NCBI GenBank assembly: GCA_027621355.1
Contig: JAQCBZ010000010.1
Coordinates: forward strand, 1 to 53,029
Length of the DNA stretch: 53,029 nucleotides
Origin: Bacteroidota bacterium
GTDB taxonomy: Bacteria > Bacteroidota > Rhodothermia > Balneolales > Balneolaceae
Direction of reading: 5' to 3'
The position numbers were made by a program, and so were the translations under genes. The notes below the pieces were generated by a model. The model ran no database searches, was not told where the DNA came from, and worked only from the letters and a program-made list of their open reading frames with translations. Positions 25,495 through 34,126 of the stretch are shown piece by piece. Within the stretch, counting starts at the first letter, position 1; each line of letters begins with the position of its first letter.

Positions 25495-28158
25495 ATGGAA
25501 GGCAATTTTTCAAGCAAAGTTAGAGACGTTATTCAGTTTAGCCGCGAGGAAGCCCTTCGGCTAGGTCATGATTACATCGGTACAGAACACCTTCTGCTCG
25601 GCATTGTACGCCTTGGAGATGGGGTGGCGGTCAAAATCCTTAAGAATCTCGATTGTGATCTTGCATCCTTGAAGCGCACAGTGGAAGAAACGGTACGTGG
25701 CACGGGTGGATCTGTAACTGTTGGCAATATTCCATTGACTAAACAGGCTGAAAAAGTACTTCGAATCACCTATCTCGAAGCCAAACTATACAAAAGCGAC
25801 ACGATTGGCACAGAGCACCTTTTGCTTTCTTTGTTACGTGATGAAGAAAATATTGCAGCCCAAATTTTGTTGCAGTTCGACGTGACGTATGATGGAGTTC
25901 GTGAAGAGCTTGACATGATCATTACGGGTAAAGCACGAGAGGATAGCGCCTCCGATGATCAAGATGATTCAGACATCGGAAGTGGCTCAAGCCGTTCTGG
26001 GCGTGAAAAGAAGGATAAGTCCAAAACCCCAGTGTTGGATAACTTTGGTAAGGACCTTACATCTGCAGCGCAGGAAGGCCGCCTCGATCCAATTATTGGT
26101 CGCGAAAAAGAGATCGAGCGTGTGGCTCAAGTATTGAGTCGTCGTAAGAAAAATAACCCTGTCTTGATCGGTGAGCCTGGGGTTGGGAAAACAGCCATTG
26201 CTGAGGGATTGGCCACTCGAATTATTGAGAAAAAGGTGTCCCGTGTTTTGTTCGATAAGCGTGTTGTTGCACTCGATTTAACGGCCCTTGTAGCGGGAAC
26301 AAAGTACCGTGGACAGTTTGAAGAGCGGATGAAGGCGGTGATGACAGAGCTCGAAAAGCATCCAAATATTATCCTCTTTATTGATGAACTCCATACACTT
26401 GTAGGCGCAGGTGGAGCCTCTGGATCGTTGGATGCCTCAAACATGTTGAAGCCTGCCCTCGCTCGAGGTGATATTCAGGCAATTGGGGCGACTACACTGA
26501 ACGAATATCGTCAGTACATCGAAAAGGATGGTGCGCTTGAGCGTCGTTTTCAGAAAATCATGGTGGAACCGACGACCGTTGAGCAAACGCATCAAATCTT
26601 GAAGCAAATCAAGACAAAATATGAGCGCCATCACTTGGTTCAGTATACCGATGCTGCATTGGATACTTGTGTTGCGCTTACCGAGCGATATGTTACAGAT
26701 CACTTCTTACCGGATAAAGCTATTGATGCCCTAGATGAGGCGGGCGCTAGAGTTCACTTATCGAATATTCATATCCCTGAGGAGATTCTTGACCTAGAGG
26801 AGCAACTCGAAAAAGTGGGCCACGAGAAAAACGAGATGGTCAAAAACCAACAGTTTGAAGAAGCTGCCAGATTCCGAGACAAGGAGAAAAAGCTTCTCGA
26901 TTCGCTTGACGCGGCCAAAGCTCGATGGGAACAAGATGCTCAGAATATTATTCATGAAGTGAATGAAGAAGATGTTGCCAGTGTGGTCGCGATGATGAGT
27001 GGGATTCCTGTGAATCGCATCTCACAAAATGAGAGTACACGCCTGCTTGGAATGCGCGAAGAGCTATCCAAACATGTGATTGGCCAGCAGGAAGCCATCG
27101 AAAAGCTCACTAAGGCCATTCAGCGCACCCGTGCTGGACTCAAAGACCCAAATCGACCCATTGGCTCGTTTATTTTCCTAGGCCCTACGGGCGTGGGGAA
27201 AACGGAGATGGCTAAAGTACTCTCGAAATTTTTGTTTGATAAAGATGATTCACTCATTCGCATTGACATGAGTGAATACATGGAGAAATTTAGTGTCTCT
27301 CGACTCGTGGGTGCCCCTCCAGGCTATGTTGGCTATGAAGAAGGTGGGATTCTCACAGAGAAAGTGCGTCGCAAGCCTTATAGCGTCGTATTACTTGACG
27401 AAATAGAAAAGGCTCATCCAGATGTGTTTAATATTTTGTTGCAGTTGCTCGATGATGGTGTGCTGACCGATTCCCTTGGTCGTCGTGTCGATTTTAGGAA
27501 CACGATTATTATCATGACCTCTAATATTGGAGCTCGTGACATCAAAAACATGGGTAAAGGGATTGGGTTTAGTGACTCTGCAGATGCTTTTGATTATGCC
27601 AAAATGAAGGCTATGATCCAGGATGCTCTCAAAAATGTCTTTAATCCAGAGTTTCTGAATCGAATTGACGACGTGATCACCTTCAAACCGCTTGAGAAAC
27701 CAGACCTTGGAAAAATTATCCTGAACCTTGTAGGAGAGCTCAATGCTCGTGTAGAAAGCCTCGGATATCAGTTGGATCTCACCGATGCAGCGCGTGATTT
27801 TGTGGCGGACAAGGGATATGATCCCAAATTTGGTGCTCGACCGCTGAAGAGAGCAATCCAACGATTTATAGAGGAGCCTTTGGCTGAAACGTTGCTTGAA
27901 AAAGAGCGTGCAGCAGGATCGACAATCAAGATTAAGCTAAACAAAGCCAAAGATGGATTGGTCTTTAGCTGGGTTGCTCCGAAAAAGGGTTCGAAAATGA
28001 CGGCTGCGGCTGCCAAAAATGACGATTCTTCGAATCAACCAGATGAGCGTGTAATCGCATCAACTCACAAAGGCAGTGACTCAAATCGTGGGAAAGATGC
28101 CACGGTCGAGGATCCCACGAGTTCAACATCGTCAGCAAGCAACTCTAGCAAAAGCTAA
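25495..28158 (+). CDS. clpC: ATP-dependent Clp protease ATP-binding subunit ClpC
   Basis: 887 residues. This Hsp100 unfoldase feeds substrates to ClpP. Order: a double Clp-N domain (1-145), an acidic/serine linker (150-175), a first AAA+ module with Walker A GEPGVGKT (226-233), a middle domain with a UVR-like segment ([20 protein letters not shown]), a second AAA+ module with GPTGVGKT (563-570), and a C-terminal D2-small domain. The last 40 residues or so form a polar Ser/Asp/Lys tail not seen in standard ClpC. A 114-nt gap from gpmI suggests its own promoter. Confidence 0.95.
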   Translation: MEGNFSSKVRDVIQFSREEALRLGHDYIGTEHLLLGIVRLGDGVAVKILKNLDCDLASLKRTVEETVRGTGGSVTVGNIPLTKQAEKVLRITYLEAKLYKSDTIGTEHLLLSLLRDEENIAAQILLQFDVTYDGVREELDMIITGKAREDSASDDQDDSDIGSGSSRSGREKKDKSKTPVLDNFGKDLTSAAQEGRLDPIIGREKEIERVAQVLSRRKKNNPVLIGEPGVGKTAIAEGLATRIIEKKVSRVLFDKRVVALDLTALVAGTKYRGQFEERMKAVMTELEKHPNIILFIDELHTLVGAGGASGSLDASNMLKPALARGDIQAIGATTLNEYRQYIEKDGALERRFQKIMVEPTTVEQTHQILKQIKTKYERHHLVQYTDAALDTCVALTERYVTDHFLPDKAIDALDEAGARVHLSNIHIPEEILDLEEQLEKVGHEKNEMVKNQQFEEAARFRDKEKKLLDSLDAAKARWEQDAQNIIHEVNEEDVASVVAMMSGIPVNRISQNESTRLLGMREELSKHVIGQQEAIEKLTKAIQRTRAGLKDPNRPIGSFIFLGPTGVGKTEMAKVLSKFLFDKDDSLIRIDMSEYMEKFSVSRLVGAPPGYVGYEEGGILTEKVRRKPYSVVLLDEIEKAHPDVFNILLQLLDDGVLTDSLGRRVDFRNTIIIMTSNIGARDIKNMGKGIGFSDSADAFDYAKMKAMIQDALKNVFNPEFLNRIDDVITFKPLEKPDLGKIILNLVGELNARVESLGYQLDLTDAARDFVADKGYDPKFGARPLKRAIQRFIEEPLAETLLEKERAAGSTIKIKLNKAKDGLVFSWVAPKKGSKMTAAAAKNDDSSNQPDERVIASTHKGSDSNRGKDATVEDPTSSTSSASNSSKS

Positions 28159-28231
28159 AAAAGTGTATATTGGACTTGAGCCAACCAAGTATATTTTTTT
28201 ACTATTTAAATTCTTTATTCCAATAACACGC

Positions 28232-28750
28232 ATGAAAAAACTGCTCTTTCTACTTACAACACTACTACTAACCTCTTGCTCCAATAATGTTGAGACAAAC
28301 GCCACGGTTGGCGAGTGGTATCGCGGCGACTTGATGGGTAAGTCCTTCAAGCTTGGTGAACAAAAAAATATTGAGTTGATAAAAAAGGCAGGGCAATACT
28401 ACAATGACATGGACGCCGAAAATCTAGTGTCTTTTTTTGAGGAGGATGCTAAAATATACTCCTATCAAGGCGCTGAGTTGACAGCAGACCTGGAGCTTTA
28501 TGAATCCTACTTTGCCTCCTTAGACTCCTTAGTGTGGACGCCACACGGAATGTCAACACAAACTTTGGAAGACAATTCGATTGCCGTAGTATCTGTTCCA
28601 TCAACCATTCAACTTTATCCTAAAGATTCAGAAACCGAAGAGTCTTATCTATTTGAACGCTTTTGGATAGTGGACGGTAAGATTAGCACTATTGTTCAGT
28701 ATAGAAGAGAGTTTCCCACGAATTATGACGAAATCCTTTTGTTGGATTAA
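28232..28750 (+). CDS. NTF2-like/SnoaL-like lipoprotein, first copy
   Basis: 172 residues from the ATG at 28232; an upstream in-frame start is unlikely because it would hide the lipoprotein signal. The signal ends in LLTSC (lipid-modified Cys16). The mature part has the alpha+beta pattern of the NTF2 fold (YYNDMDAENLVSFFEEDAKI, then a FERFWIVDGKISTIVQYRRE end). It is clearly related to the lipoprotein at 30572: the position of the GKI..QY.R ending and the FF.ED helix match. No catalytic residues can be assigned; the fold often binds small ligands. It follows clpC by 73 nt. Confidence 0.75.
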   Translation: MKKLLFLLTTLLLTSCSNNVETNATVGEWYRGDLMGKSFKLGEQKNIELIKKAGQYYNDMDAENLVSFFEEDAKIYSYQGAELTADLELYESYFASLDSLVWTPHGMSTQTLEDNSIAVVSVPSTIQLYPKDSETEESYLFERFWIVDGKISTIVQYRREFPTNYDEILLLD

Positions 28751-29233
28751 CCGTATTGGGCGTGCACCACAAAGGATTACTATACAAGTATTCATGTTCT
28801 ATACACAACCCGTGACTACGAGTGCTGTGTAGGGGCGTTCACCTACGTTTAAGAGGGTACCCCCTACCATTGCATTAAAAACAGCGATAATGTACGTTAG
28901 AGTAACTGTTCATTGACGTAATGGCACCACGTTTTTAATAGCATAATTATAGCAGTAGATGGCTCCACCCAGTGGAGGATATGGGACTGGGTGTGGGGCG
29001 TTCATATCATGGACTGGGTAGAGAGAGACCATATAGATAACATTTTTTTTGAAGGTATTCTCCATTCTTGCCCTGGTCACATCACTTTCAGGGGTGATTC
29101 TCTTTATCCGAAAGTAACTATCAAGCTCATTAACTGAGCTGGCACGTGTAAATCATTCTTCTTTGATATGGCGGAATCTAGCCTTATTTTTGAAGTCTGT
29201 CTGCATGGGGAACTCACTCCCCAGGAATGCATT
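28751..29233. other. 483-nt non-coding stretch before the tRNA gene
   Basis: No convincing gene. It holds several small structures: GTAGG/CCTAC (28829-28833, 28842-28846), CTCCAC-CCA-GTGGAG (28963-28977), direct repeats of GGGGCGTTCA (28832-28841 and 28995-29004) and of GGACTGGGT (28984-28992 and 29011-29019), an 8-T run near 29043, and TGGGGA/TCCCCA (29206-29223) just upstream of the tRNA. A 42-codon reading frame (29009-29137) has no recognisable features. It could encode a structured RNA or be decayed sequence. Confidence 0.4.
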
Positions 29234-29307
29234 CGGGGAGTAGCTCAGCCCGGTAGAGCACACGCTTTGGGAGCGTGGGGCCGCAGGTTCGAATCCTGTC
29301 TCCCCGA
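29234..29307 (+). tRNA. tRNA-Pro (anticodon UGG)
   Basis: 74-nt cloverleaf. Acceptor arms CGGGGAG and CTCCCCG pair perfectly. The D arm is GCTC/GAGC, the anticodon arm CACGC-TTTGGGA-GCGTG (anticodon TGG), and the T arm GCAGG-TTCGAAT-CCTGT. The discriminator is A. The 3' CCA is not encoded and must be added by nucleotidyltransferase. Confidence 0.97.
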
Positions 29308-29341
29308 CTTATATTCTTTGTAAGTCATTGAGTTATTTATT

Positions 29342-29710
29342 CTACTCACTTTCAACATGAAATAGTTTGTTGTAGATCTTCCACCCACTCTCATTTTTTA
29401 TGAGTGATAGAGTGTCAAAGAAACTTATCCCTAAATACTTATCTCTGACTTTTACAGAGGCTGTTTCACCAGCTATCTCACATGAAAGAAGTTCAAAGAT
29501 TACTTGCTCACCTTTCTCTTTGGGTGACGGTTGTTGAGATGCTACAAAACCAGCAAAGTCATCTACGGACATTTCCATAAAATCACCGTGAAGGTACCCA
29601 GCGACCTTTGCGCCTGAATGGAATGCTTGTTTTACTTTTTCAGGACTAGAGTCGTCCATGCTGTCAATGTATAGTTGAACTACTTATTCAATTTGCTGAG
29701 TATCATTCAT
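29342..29710 (-). pseudogene. NTF2-like (lumazine-binding type) protein with in-frame stop
   Basis: Reading from the ATG at 29710, preceded by a purine-rich AGAGAAAG, the frame gives MNDTQQIE, then TAA at 29686-29684, then VVQLYIDSMDDSSPEKVKQA and onward to a stop at 29342. The residues on both sides of the stop fit a typical start of this NTF2-like family, so the TAA most likely replaced a sense codon. An open frame remains from the internal ATG at 29659 (105 residues) but would lack the first helix. The C-terminal half (DKYLGISFFDTLSLI, GWKIYNKLFHVE) is intact. Pseudogene, sequencing error or restart are all possible. Confidence 0.65.
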
Positions 29711-29874
29711 TTCTTTCTCTCTTAGTTTTTTAACAACTGCATTGGTTTAGATTTTCGCATCATGTAAATAATGTTCACTATTACATATAGTACTAATTAA
29801 GAGCTTAAGCCCCTTCATGATGCATGGGGCAAATACTGATTGAAAGAATAACTGTAACAAAAAAATTTAATATC

Positions 29875-29890
29875 TGTAACTAAAGTTACA
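29875..29890. promoter_or_regulatory. CRP/FNR-type dyad upstream of the outer-membrane barrel
   Basis: TGTAACTAAAGTTACA is a perfect 7-bp inverted repeat around AA and has the TGTRA-N6-TNACA layout of CRP-family sites. It lies 97 nt before the ATG at 29988. A single half-site (TGTAACA) occurs 16 nt upstream. Confidence 0.5.
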
Positions 29891-29987
29891 TAGTCATGGA
29901 ATTTGAGTATTTAATTTCACAAATATTATTACTGTCTAGTGACTAAGTAGCATATACAAAGTACCTATTAAACATACATTTACTATT

Positions 29988-30542
29988 ATGAAAGCCTACT
30001 TTTCTCTCGCATTCTTTGTGTTGTTATTTACCCATACATTACAGGCCCAAACGTCTCCCTTTTCATCCAATCAAGAAGCTTCCTACTTCACAAATATCCA
30101 GTATTCTGAAAGTGATTATGTCGGCTACTTAGGTGGTGGGATCGACCTTTACACCGCACCCAAAATGCTAGGCAGCTTACAAACCAGATTCATGGTTGGT
30201 GGATTTGCTGAATTCGGCGGAGAGGATGAGAGTGGCAACGAATATGGAGATGGATTTAGTTATGAGCTTAAATCTAGAGTTGCAATCCTCGGAATTCGAG
30301 CGGGTCTTACTCTACGTGATGTTGTAGTCTATGCAAGTCTTGGAAACGCGTTTTACTCTTTTCAGGGAGAGTATGGATTTGAGGGAGAGTATGAAAGTGA
30401 AGATGAGTCTGATAGCGAGATTGATTTTGGTATTGGGGCAAGAGTTCACCTTGGTCCACAAAAAAAATTATTTCTTGGAACGGAACTTTCTGACCAAAGA
30501 GATATCACATTTTCAGTAGGATTCAACATTTTTAATCGATAA
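29988..30542 (+). CDS. Outer-membrane beta-barrel protein, unknown
   Basis: 184 residues. A signal peptide is cleaved near LQA-QT (residue 20). The mature part alternates hydrophobic and polar residues in strands typical of small outer-membrane barrels and ends in an aromatic-rich strand (ITFSVGFNIFNR). One predicted loop is strikingly acidic (EGEYESEDESDSEIDFG, about residues 132-148) and could bind cations. It precedes a lipoprotein gene by 29 nt and may form a unit with it. Function unknown. Confidence 0.7.
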   Translation: MKAYFSLAFFVLLFTHTLQAQTSPFSSNQEASYFTNIQYSESDYVGYLGGGIDLYTAPKMLGSLQTRFMVGGFAEFGGEDESGNEYGDGFSYELKSRVAILGIRAGLTLRDVVVYASLGNAFYSFQGEYGFEGEYESEDESDSEIDFGIGARVHLGPQKKLFLGTELSDQRDITFSVGFNIFNR

Positions 30543-30571
30543 TTCAACTCAATACTAATTAACTACCTGCT

Positions 30572-31069
30572 ATGAGAAATATTTCACTTCTGGCCTTCCT
30601 TATACTGTCTGCAACTCTAGTTAGTTGTACATCAGAAAAGAATCCTTCTGTTGGCTTTGTAAGTGCAGAACAATTTGAAGGGTTTGAATGGCATATTGGG
30701 ACAGATGAGTTCGTGAAATTAGTAACAGACTTGGATGAGGCTTGGAAAGTCTATGATTTTGAGGAAATGTCCCCATTCTTTTCAGATACTGTGAATATTA
30801 TCACCTACGACGGACTAGAGTTTGACTCATTTGAAGCTTTTGCTGAAAACATAGAGCAGGATCCAAACGAGTATAAGTGGGAATTAACATCGGTTTACAG
30901 CGTTGATCTGAATCCAGAAGCTGGCGGGGAGCATGTTCATGCCAATTTTGCGATCGAATCCACGGATCCATCTGGCGACGTGGACTCATACTTTTTTCAT
31001 GAGCACTATTATATTATTGAGGGTAAAATAATTTGGCTCCATCAGTACAAAAGAGATAATCTAGACTGA
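30572..31069 (+). CDS. NTF2-like/SnoaL-like lipoprotein, second copy
   Basis: 165 residues. The lipoprotein signal ends in TLVSC (Cys19). The mature domain follows the same plan as the lipoprotein at 28232: a helix with DLDEAWKVYDFEEMSPFF, a strand pair around ITYDGLEFDS, and an ending HYYIIEGKIIWLHQYKRD. The two are paralogues in one neighbourhood. It lies 29 nt after the barrel gene in the same direction, suggesting a barrel-lipoprotein pair at the outer membrane. The ligand is unknown. Confidence 0.75.
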   Translation: MRNISLLAFLILSATLVSCTSEKNPSVGFVSAEQFEGFEWHIGTDEFVKLVTDLDEAWKVYDFEEMSPFFSDTVNIITYDGLEFDSFEAFAENIEQDPNEYKWELTSVYSVDLNPEAGGEHVHANFAIESTDPSGDVDSYFFHEHYYIIEGKIIWLHQYKRDNLD

Positions 31070-31101
31070 CTAGTTTGATGCGTCATACGTCGATTAGTGC
31101 C

Positions 31102-32175
31102 TCATAATTCTACAGTTTTTCCTTCCCTAAAGGACTGGTCAGCAGCCAAAACAACTATAGTGGCTCTAATGGCACTTTCTTGATGCTCAGTTAGATCTAT
31201 CTCCCCTTTTATTGCTTGTAGGAAGAACTCCTGCTCTCTACGACACAGTTCGTCATGATCTGGTTCATCCTCTAGCTCTAGGAGTACATCATCTTGTTCT
31301 AAATCACCAGCTTCATTCACGCGGCTTCGATGGACCAAGAGTTGCTCGGTTTTTGTGTGCGCATCAACAGAAGATGATTGCCCACGAGATGCAGCCTCTG
31401 TTGCTACAATAGACACACTTCCTTTGGGGCCAATCACGTCTTTGACAAAGAACGCGGTTTCACTCATCATGGGCCCCCATCCTGCTTCATACCACCCAAC
31501 ACTGCCGTCTTCAAAGGTTACCTGCAAATGGCTATAATTGATGTTTTCAGGGGGTAGCTCATCTGAGAGTTGAGCTCCTACGCCAGAAACCTTCACAGGT
31601 CGTGAACCTGTCATTTGACACATCACATCAATATAATGCACGCCGCAGTCTACAATCGGTGACACGGAAGACAGTAACTGTTTATGGGTGTCCCATTGTT
31701 GGCCATAGGACTGTTGATTCAAATTCATCCGCATAACCAGTGGTCTGCCTAGAGATTTCGCAATTTCAACAAATTTTATCCAACTAGGGTGTTGGCGCAA
31801 TATATACCCAACAACAAGTGCCTTACCTTTAGACTTGGCTAGATCAACAAGCTCGCGACATTGATCCACAGTTTCAGCAAGAGGTTTCTCCGTAAAAACA
31901 TGACAGCCCGTTTCTAGGGCGAGCTTTGCATACGGAAAGTGTGTGTCAGGATAACTTGCAATGCACACGGCATCCGGAGTCAACCCTGTGAGCGCCTCGT
32001 CAAAATCGTTATACTGAGCTACCCCCTCAGGTAGCTCAGACATAAGTTGATCTCTAGATTCGGGTGTACGCGTGCACACTCCAATAATCTCAAATCCTGG
32101 ATTAGCATCGTATGCATACGCGTGAGCCCTCCCCATGTTACCAGCTCCAACGATAAGGATTCGAATAGGATTCAT
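31102..32175 (-). CDS. Gfo/Idh/MocA-family NAD(P)-dependent oxidoreductase
   Basis: 357 residues from the ATG at 32175. The Rossmann start IRILIVGAGNMGRAHAYAY (Gly10, 12, 15) binds NAD(P), and the EKP motif (TEKPLAE, 96-98) is the family's catalytic lysine site. The second domain includes DCGVHYIDVMCQMTG with the likely active-site histidine. Such enzymes oxidise sugars, inositols or sugar acids; the substrate cannot be read here. A perfect 10-bp inverted repeat lies 16 nt upstream of its start, a likely control site. It converges on the lipoprotein gene at 30572. Confidence 0.9.
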   Translation of the reverse strand: MNPIRILIVGAGNMGRAHAYAYDANPGFEIIGVCTRTPESRDQLMSELPEGVAQYNDFDEALTGLTPDAVCIASYPDTHFPYAKLALETGCHVFTEKPLAETVDQCRELVDLAKSKGKALVVGYILRQHPSWIKFVEIAKSLGRPLVMRMNLNQQSYGQQWDTHKQLLSSVSPIVDCGVHYIDVMCQMTGSRPVKVSGVGAQLSDELPPENINYSHLQVTFEDGSVGWYEAGWGPMMSETAFFVKDVIGPKGSVSIVATEAASRGQSSSVDAHTKTEQLLVHRSRVNEAGDLEQDDVLLELEDEPDHDELCRREQEFFLQAIKGEIDLTEHQESAIRATIVVLAADQSFREGKTVEL

Positions 32176-32190
32176 GACACAAATATAGAC

Positions 32191-32220
32191 ATATTGATGG
32201 GCACAGGAATCCATCAATAT
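32191..32220. promoter_or_regulatory. Perfect 10-bp inverted repeat before the oxidoreductase gene
   Basis: ATATTGATGG (32191-32200) and CCATCAATAT (32211-32220) are exact inverted copies around a 10-nt spacer, between the DUF2892 gene and the oxidoreductase start. On the minus strand it is followed by TATATTTG (32187-32180), which matches TAnnTTTG. It may be an operator overlapping that promoter, or a terminator of the upstream gene. Confidence 0.5.
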
Positions 32221-32276
32221 CAATCATAGATACCTATAATCGTATCCCCGAAATAAAAATGGCGTATTGTAGGGCT

Positions 32277-32504
32277 TTACTTTCCGTTCTGGATGGGATC
32301 CGACTTCGGCATAAGTAGATTAAGCACCGTGTAAACTGGGCAAAACTTTGTCATTGGACTAATGACCTGCAGTACCCCTGTTCCAATAGCAATCCATAGA
32401 AAAGCTAGATTTCCTGTGTAGAATGTCAGCCCCGCACTGATCAGATATAGCACACCTACAATTGCATCATGAGCCCTGATTTTTAAAATATTTGATTTCT
32501 CCAT
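32277..32504 (-). CDS. DUF2892 small membrane protein
   Basis: 75 residues from the ATG at 32504; a longer in-frame start at 32558 would overlap the upstream control region. Two membrane helices, ending in ISPMTKFCPVYTVLNL, whose CPVY is the hallmark of the DUF2892 (YgaP membrane-domain) family, often linked with rhodanese and redox or oxygen-responsive regulation. A CRP-type dyad is centred 63 nt upstream of the ATG, consistent with activation by a CRP/FNR protein. Exact role unknown. Confidence 0.8.
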   Translation of the reverse strand: MEKSNILKIRAHDAIVGVLYLISAGLTFYTGNLAFLWIAIGTGVLQVISPMTKFCPVYTVLNLLMPKSDPIQNGK

Positions 32505-32559
32505 AGCCGAGTTTGAGTTATGAGTTTTGTGAAAAATAGTTGAAAAGCTGGCCACCATT

Positions 32560-32575
32560 TGTGACTTAAGTTACA
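32560..32575. promoter_or_regulatory. CRP/FNR-type dyad between DUF2892 and DUF6090-like genes
   Basis: TGTGACTTAAGTTACA: 7-bp arms with one mismatch around TA, differing from the CRP consensus TGTGA-N6-TCACA at one base. It lies between divergent genes, 55 nt from the DUF2892 ATG and 57 nt from the ATG at 32633, so it could serve either. Confidence 0.55.
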
Positions 32576-32632
32576 TATCAAAGATGGGTTCATGTAGTAG
32601 ATTATCACAACCGAAAACTCCCTATCCTTAAC

Positions 32633-33331
32633 ATGAATTACTACTTAAAAGTCTCGATTGAAGGAATTGTCATATTCAGTAGTGTCTTAGCCTCTTTCTT
32701 CTTAAACAATCAAAATGAGGTCTCAAAGGACATTGATGTTAAAAATCAGTATATGGGTGACCTTGTGATGATTCTTGAGGAGGATATCAATCAAATGGAG
32801 TCACTTATGTCCATTCTATTTGAATCTGAAGAGTTGATTAATGAAATCCAGAATGATATTGATGCAGGACATATATTACTCTCAGATAGAGAAGCTGTTG
32901 ATAAACTTCTTGGCATCGAAGTGGGAACCTCTTTTTTTACTAATGACGGAGTGTTTACACAATTGATTGCCACTGGGTCACTCGACCTCGTATCAAATAA
33001 GACCCTTGTTGAGAATCTTCTAGAGATGTACAATCACAATAAAGATCGAAATACTGCAATGTCAGTAGAAATAGATCAATTCAACAGAGAGTTTATGTAC
33101 AGTGTCCTCTCAAAATTTCGAATTCGTTTTGAGTATAACCTTCTTGAAGGAGAATTTTACGGGAGGCGTAAACTCACAAGCTATAATTTTGATGAGTCAT
33201 ACTATTTGTCCAATGAGTTTTATGGCCTACTCTCTCAAGCCAAAACGTATTCCAATATGTATAAAAGACAACTTAGCGACATTAAGGCGTTGTACGGTGA
33301 ATCTAAGCTATTGGCTGAGAACGAAATTTAA
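32633..33331 (+). CDS. DUF6090-like single-pass membrane protein
   Basis: 232 residues. One N-terminal helix (SIEGIVIFSSVLASFFLNNQ) followed by a largely helical soluble part. The sequence plan (helix, NEV, then DLVMILEEDINQ, FTQLIATGSLDLVSNKTLVENLLEMY) follows DUF6090-type proteins common in Bacteroidota, whose role is unknown. It is divergent from the DUF2892 gene across a CRP-type dyad. Confidence 0.65.
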   Translation: MNYYLKVSIEGIVIFSSVLASFFLNNQNEVSKDIDVKNQYMGDLVMILEEDINQMESLMSILFESEELINEIQNDIDAGHILLSDREAVDKLLGIEVGTSFFTNDGVFTQLIATGSLDLVSNKTLVENLLEMYNHNKDRNTAMSVEIDQFNREFMYSVLSKFRIRFEYNLLEGEFYGRRKLTSYNFDESYYLSNEFYGLLSQAKTYSNMYKRQLSDIKALYGESKLLAENEI

Positions 33332-33342
33332 TCCTTTTACTC

Positions 33343-33358
33343 TGTGACTTCTGTAACA
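33343..33358. promoter_or_regulatory. Degenerate CRP/FNR-type site before the secreted unknown
   Basis: TGTGACTTCTGTAACA keeps TGTGA-N6-TNACA and shares its first eight bases with the site at 32560, but the symmetry is only 5 of 7. It lies 66 nt before the ATG at 33425. Confidence 0.35.
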
Positions 33359-33424
33359 AAAAAAAGTGCACAATTAAATCTAACTTTCTTTCTACTTCAA
33401 TCACTTATATATCCAATCATCATT

Positions 33425-34120
33425 ATGAAATCACTACTCTCTCTACTTACTTTCTTCGTTTTAGGTCTACCAATCTATGGACAAGGTGCTTACAAAGCCT
33501 GGGAATTTGAGGCCAAAGAAGGCGGAGAAGCAGCCATTGCAATGATTTTTGACGATATGTTTGAATCCACAGATATCAGTTATAATTCTGGTGGGTTTGT
33601 TGTTACAAGATTTGATTTTAATGGGACAAGCCCTTCTACCCACCGAATCGTTGTTTATGGAGATTTGTCAAGCTGGGGGTATGATGGTCGACCCGACCCG
33701 GATTATGAGGTTGCCCTAGCATTGGAACGGGCTGGTAGCCATGTGGAACGCTGGACAAAAAGCGAGACTGGCCTCATTCTTTATACAGGAGACAAGGATT
33801 TTGAGGAATATCCATACAGAGTTATGTATCAAATGAAGGTGAGTGATGCAGATCTTTATGTTGAAGCATACACTGAAATGATGGAAGCCCTTGAGCCTTT
33901 ACGGGGCGATCGTCCAGCTCATCTAGGGTCATTTAACGGGGGGATTGAAAATGGTGAAACTCACTGGGCTTATATGGGGTATAAAAGCTGGAACGACTAT
34001 TTAACCATTGGAGCTCAAATTCGTGCTTCTGAAGCCTATGAGATTTTTTCTGAAAAGGTTGATGGGATTCGAACTGTATCAAAAATCTCCACTGAGATTA
34101 GACTCAAAGAGTATAATTAA
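33425..34120 (+). CDS. Secreted protein of unknown function
   Basis: 231 residues from the ATG at 33425, which gives a standard signal peptide (cleavage near IYG-QG, residue 19); in-frame codons upstream back to 33344 are unlikely to be translated. The mature part is rich in aromatic residues and mixed alpha/beta (AIAMIFDDMFE, YRVMYQMKVSDADLYVEAYT, HWAYMGYKSWNDYL). Two roughly similar halves, each with a short helix after a strand, could be tandem ferredoxin-like units, but I do not recognise the family. It precedes the DinB gene by 6 nt. Confidence 0.65.
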   Translation: MKSLLSLLTFFVLGLPIYGQGAYKAWEFEAKEGGEAAIAMIFDDMFESTDISYNSGGFVVTRFDFNGTSPSTHRIVVYGDLSSWGYDGRPDPDYEVALALERAGSHVERWTKSETGLILYTGDKDFEEYPYRVMYQMKVSDADLYVEAYTEMMEALEPLRGDRPAHLGSFNGGIENGETHWAYMGYKSWNDYLTIGAQIRASEAYEIFSEKVDGIRTVSKISTEIRLKEYN

Positions 34121-34126
34121 GTTTAT

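Noticed and set aside
28832-29004. GGGGCGTTCA repeats as ends of an insertion sequence
   Set aside because: Copies are direct, not inverted, are only about 160 nt apart, and no transposase or remnant lies between them.
29009-29137. 42-codon reading frame upstream of the tRNA
   Set aside because: No ribosome-binding site, no recognisable pattern, and it lies among hairpins; chance length for this composition.
29234-29307. tRNA-Pro as an integration site of a genomic island
   Set aside because: No integrase gene and no duplicated 3' tRNA segment were seen downstream, although the surrounding genes are accessory.
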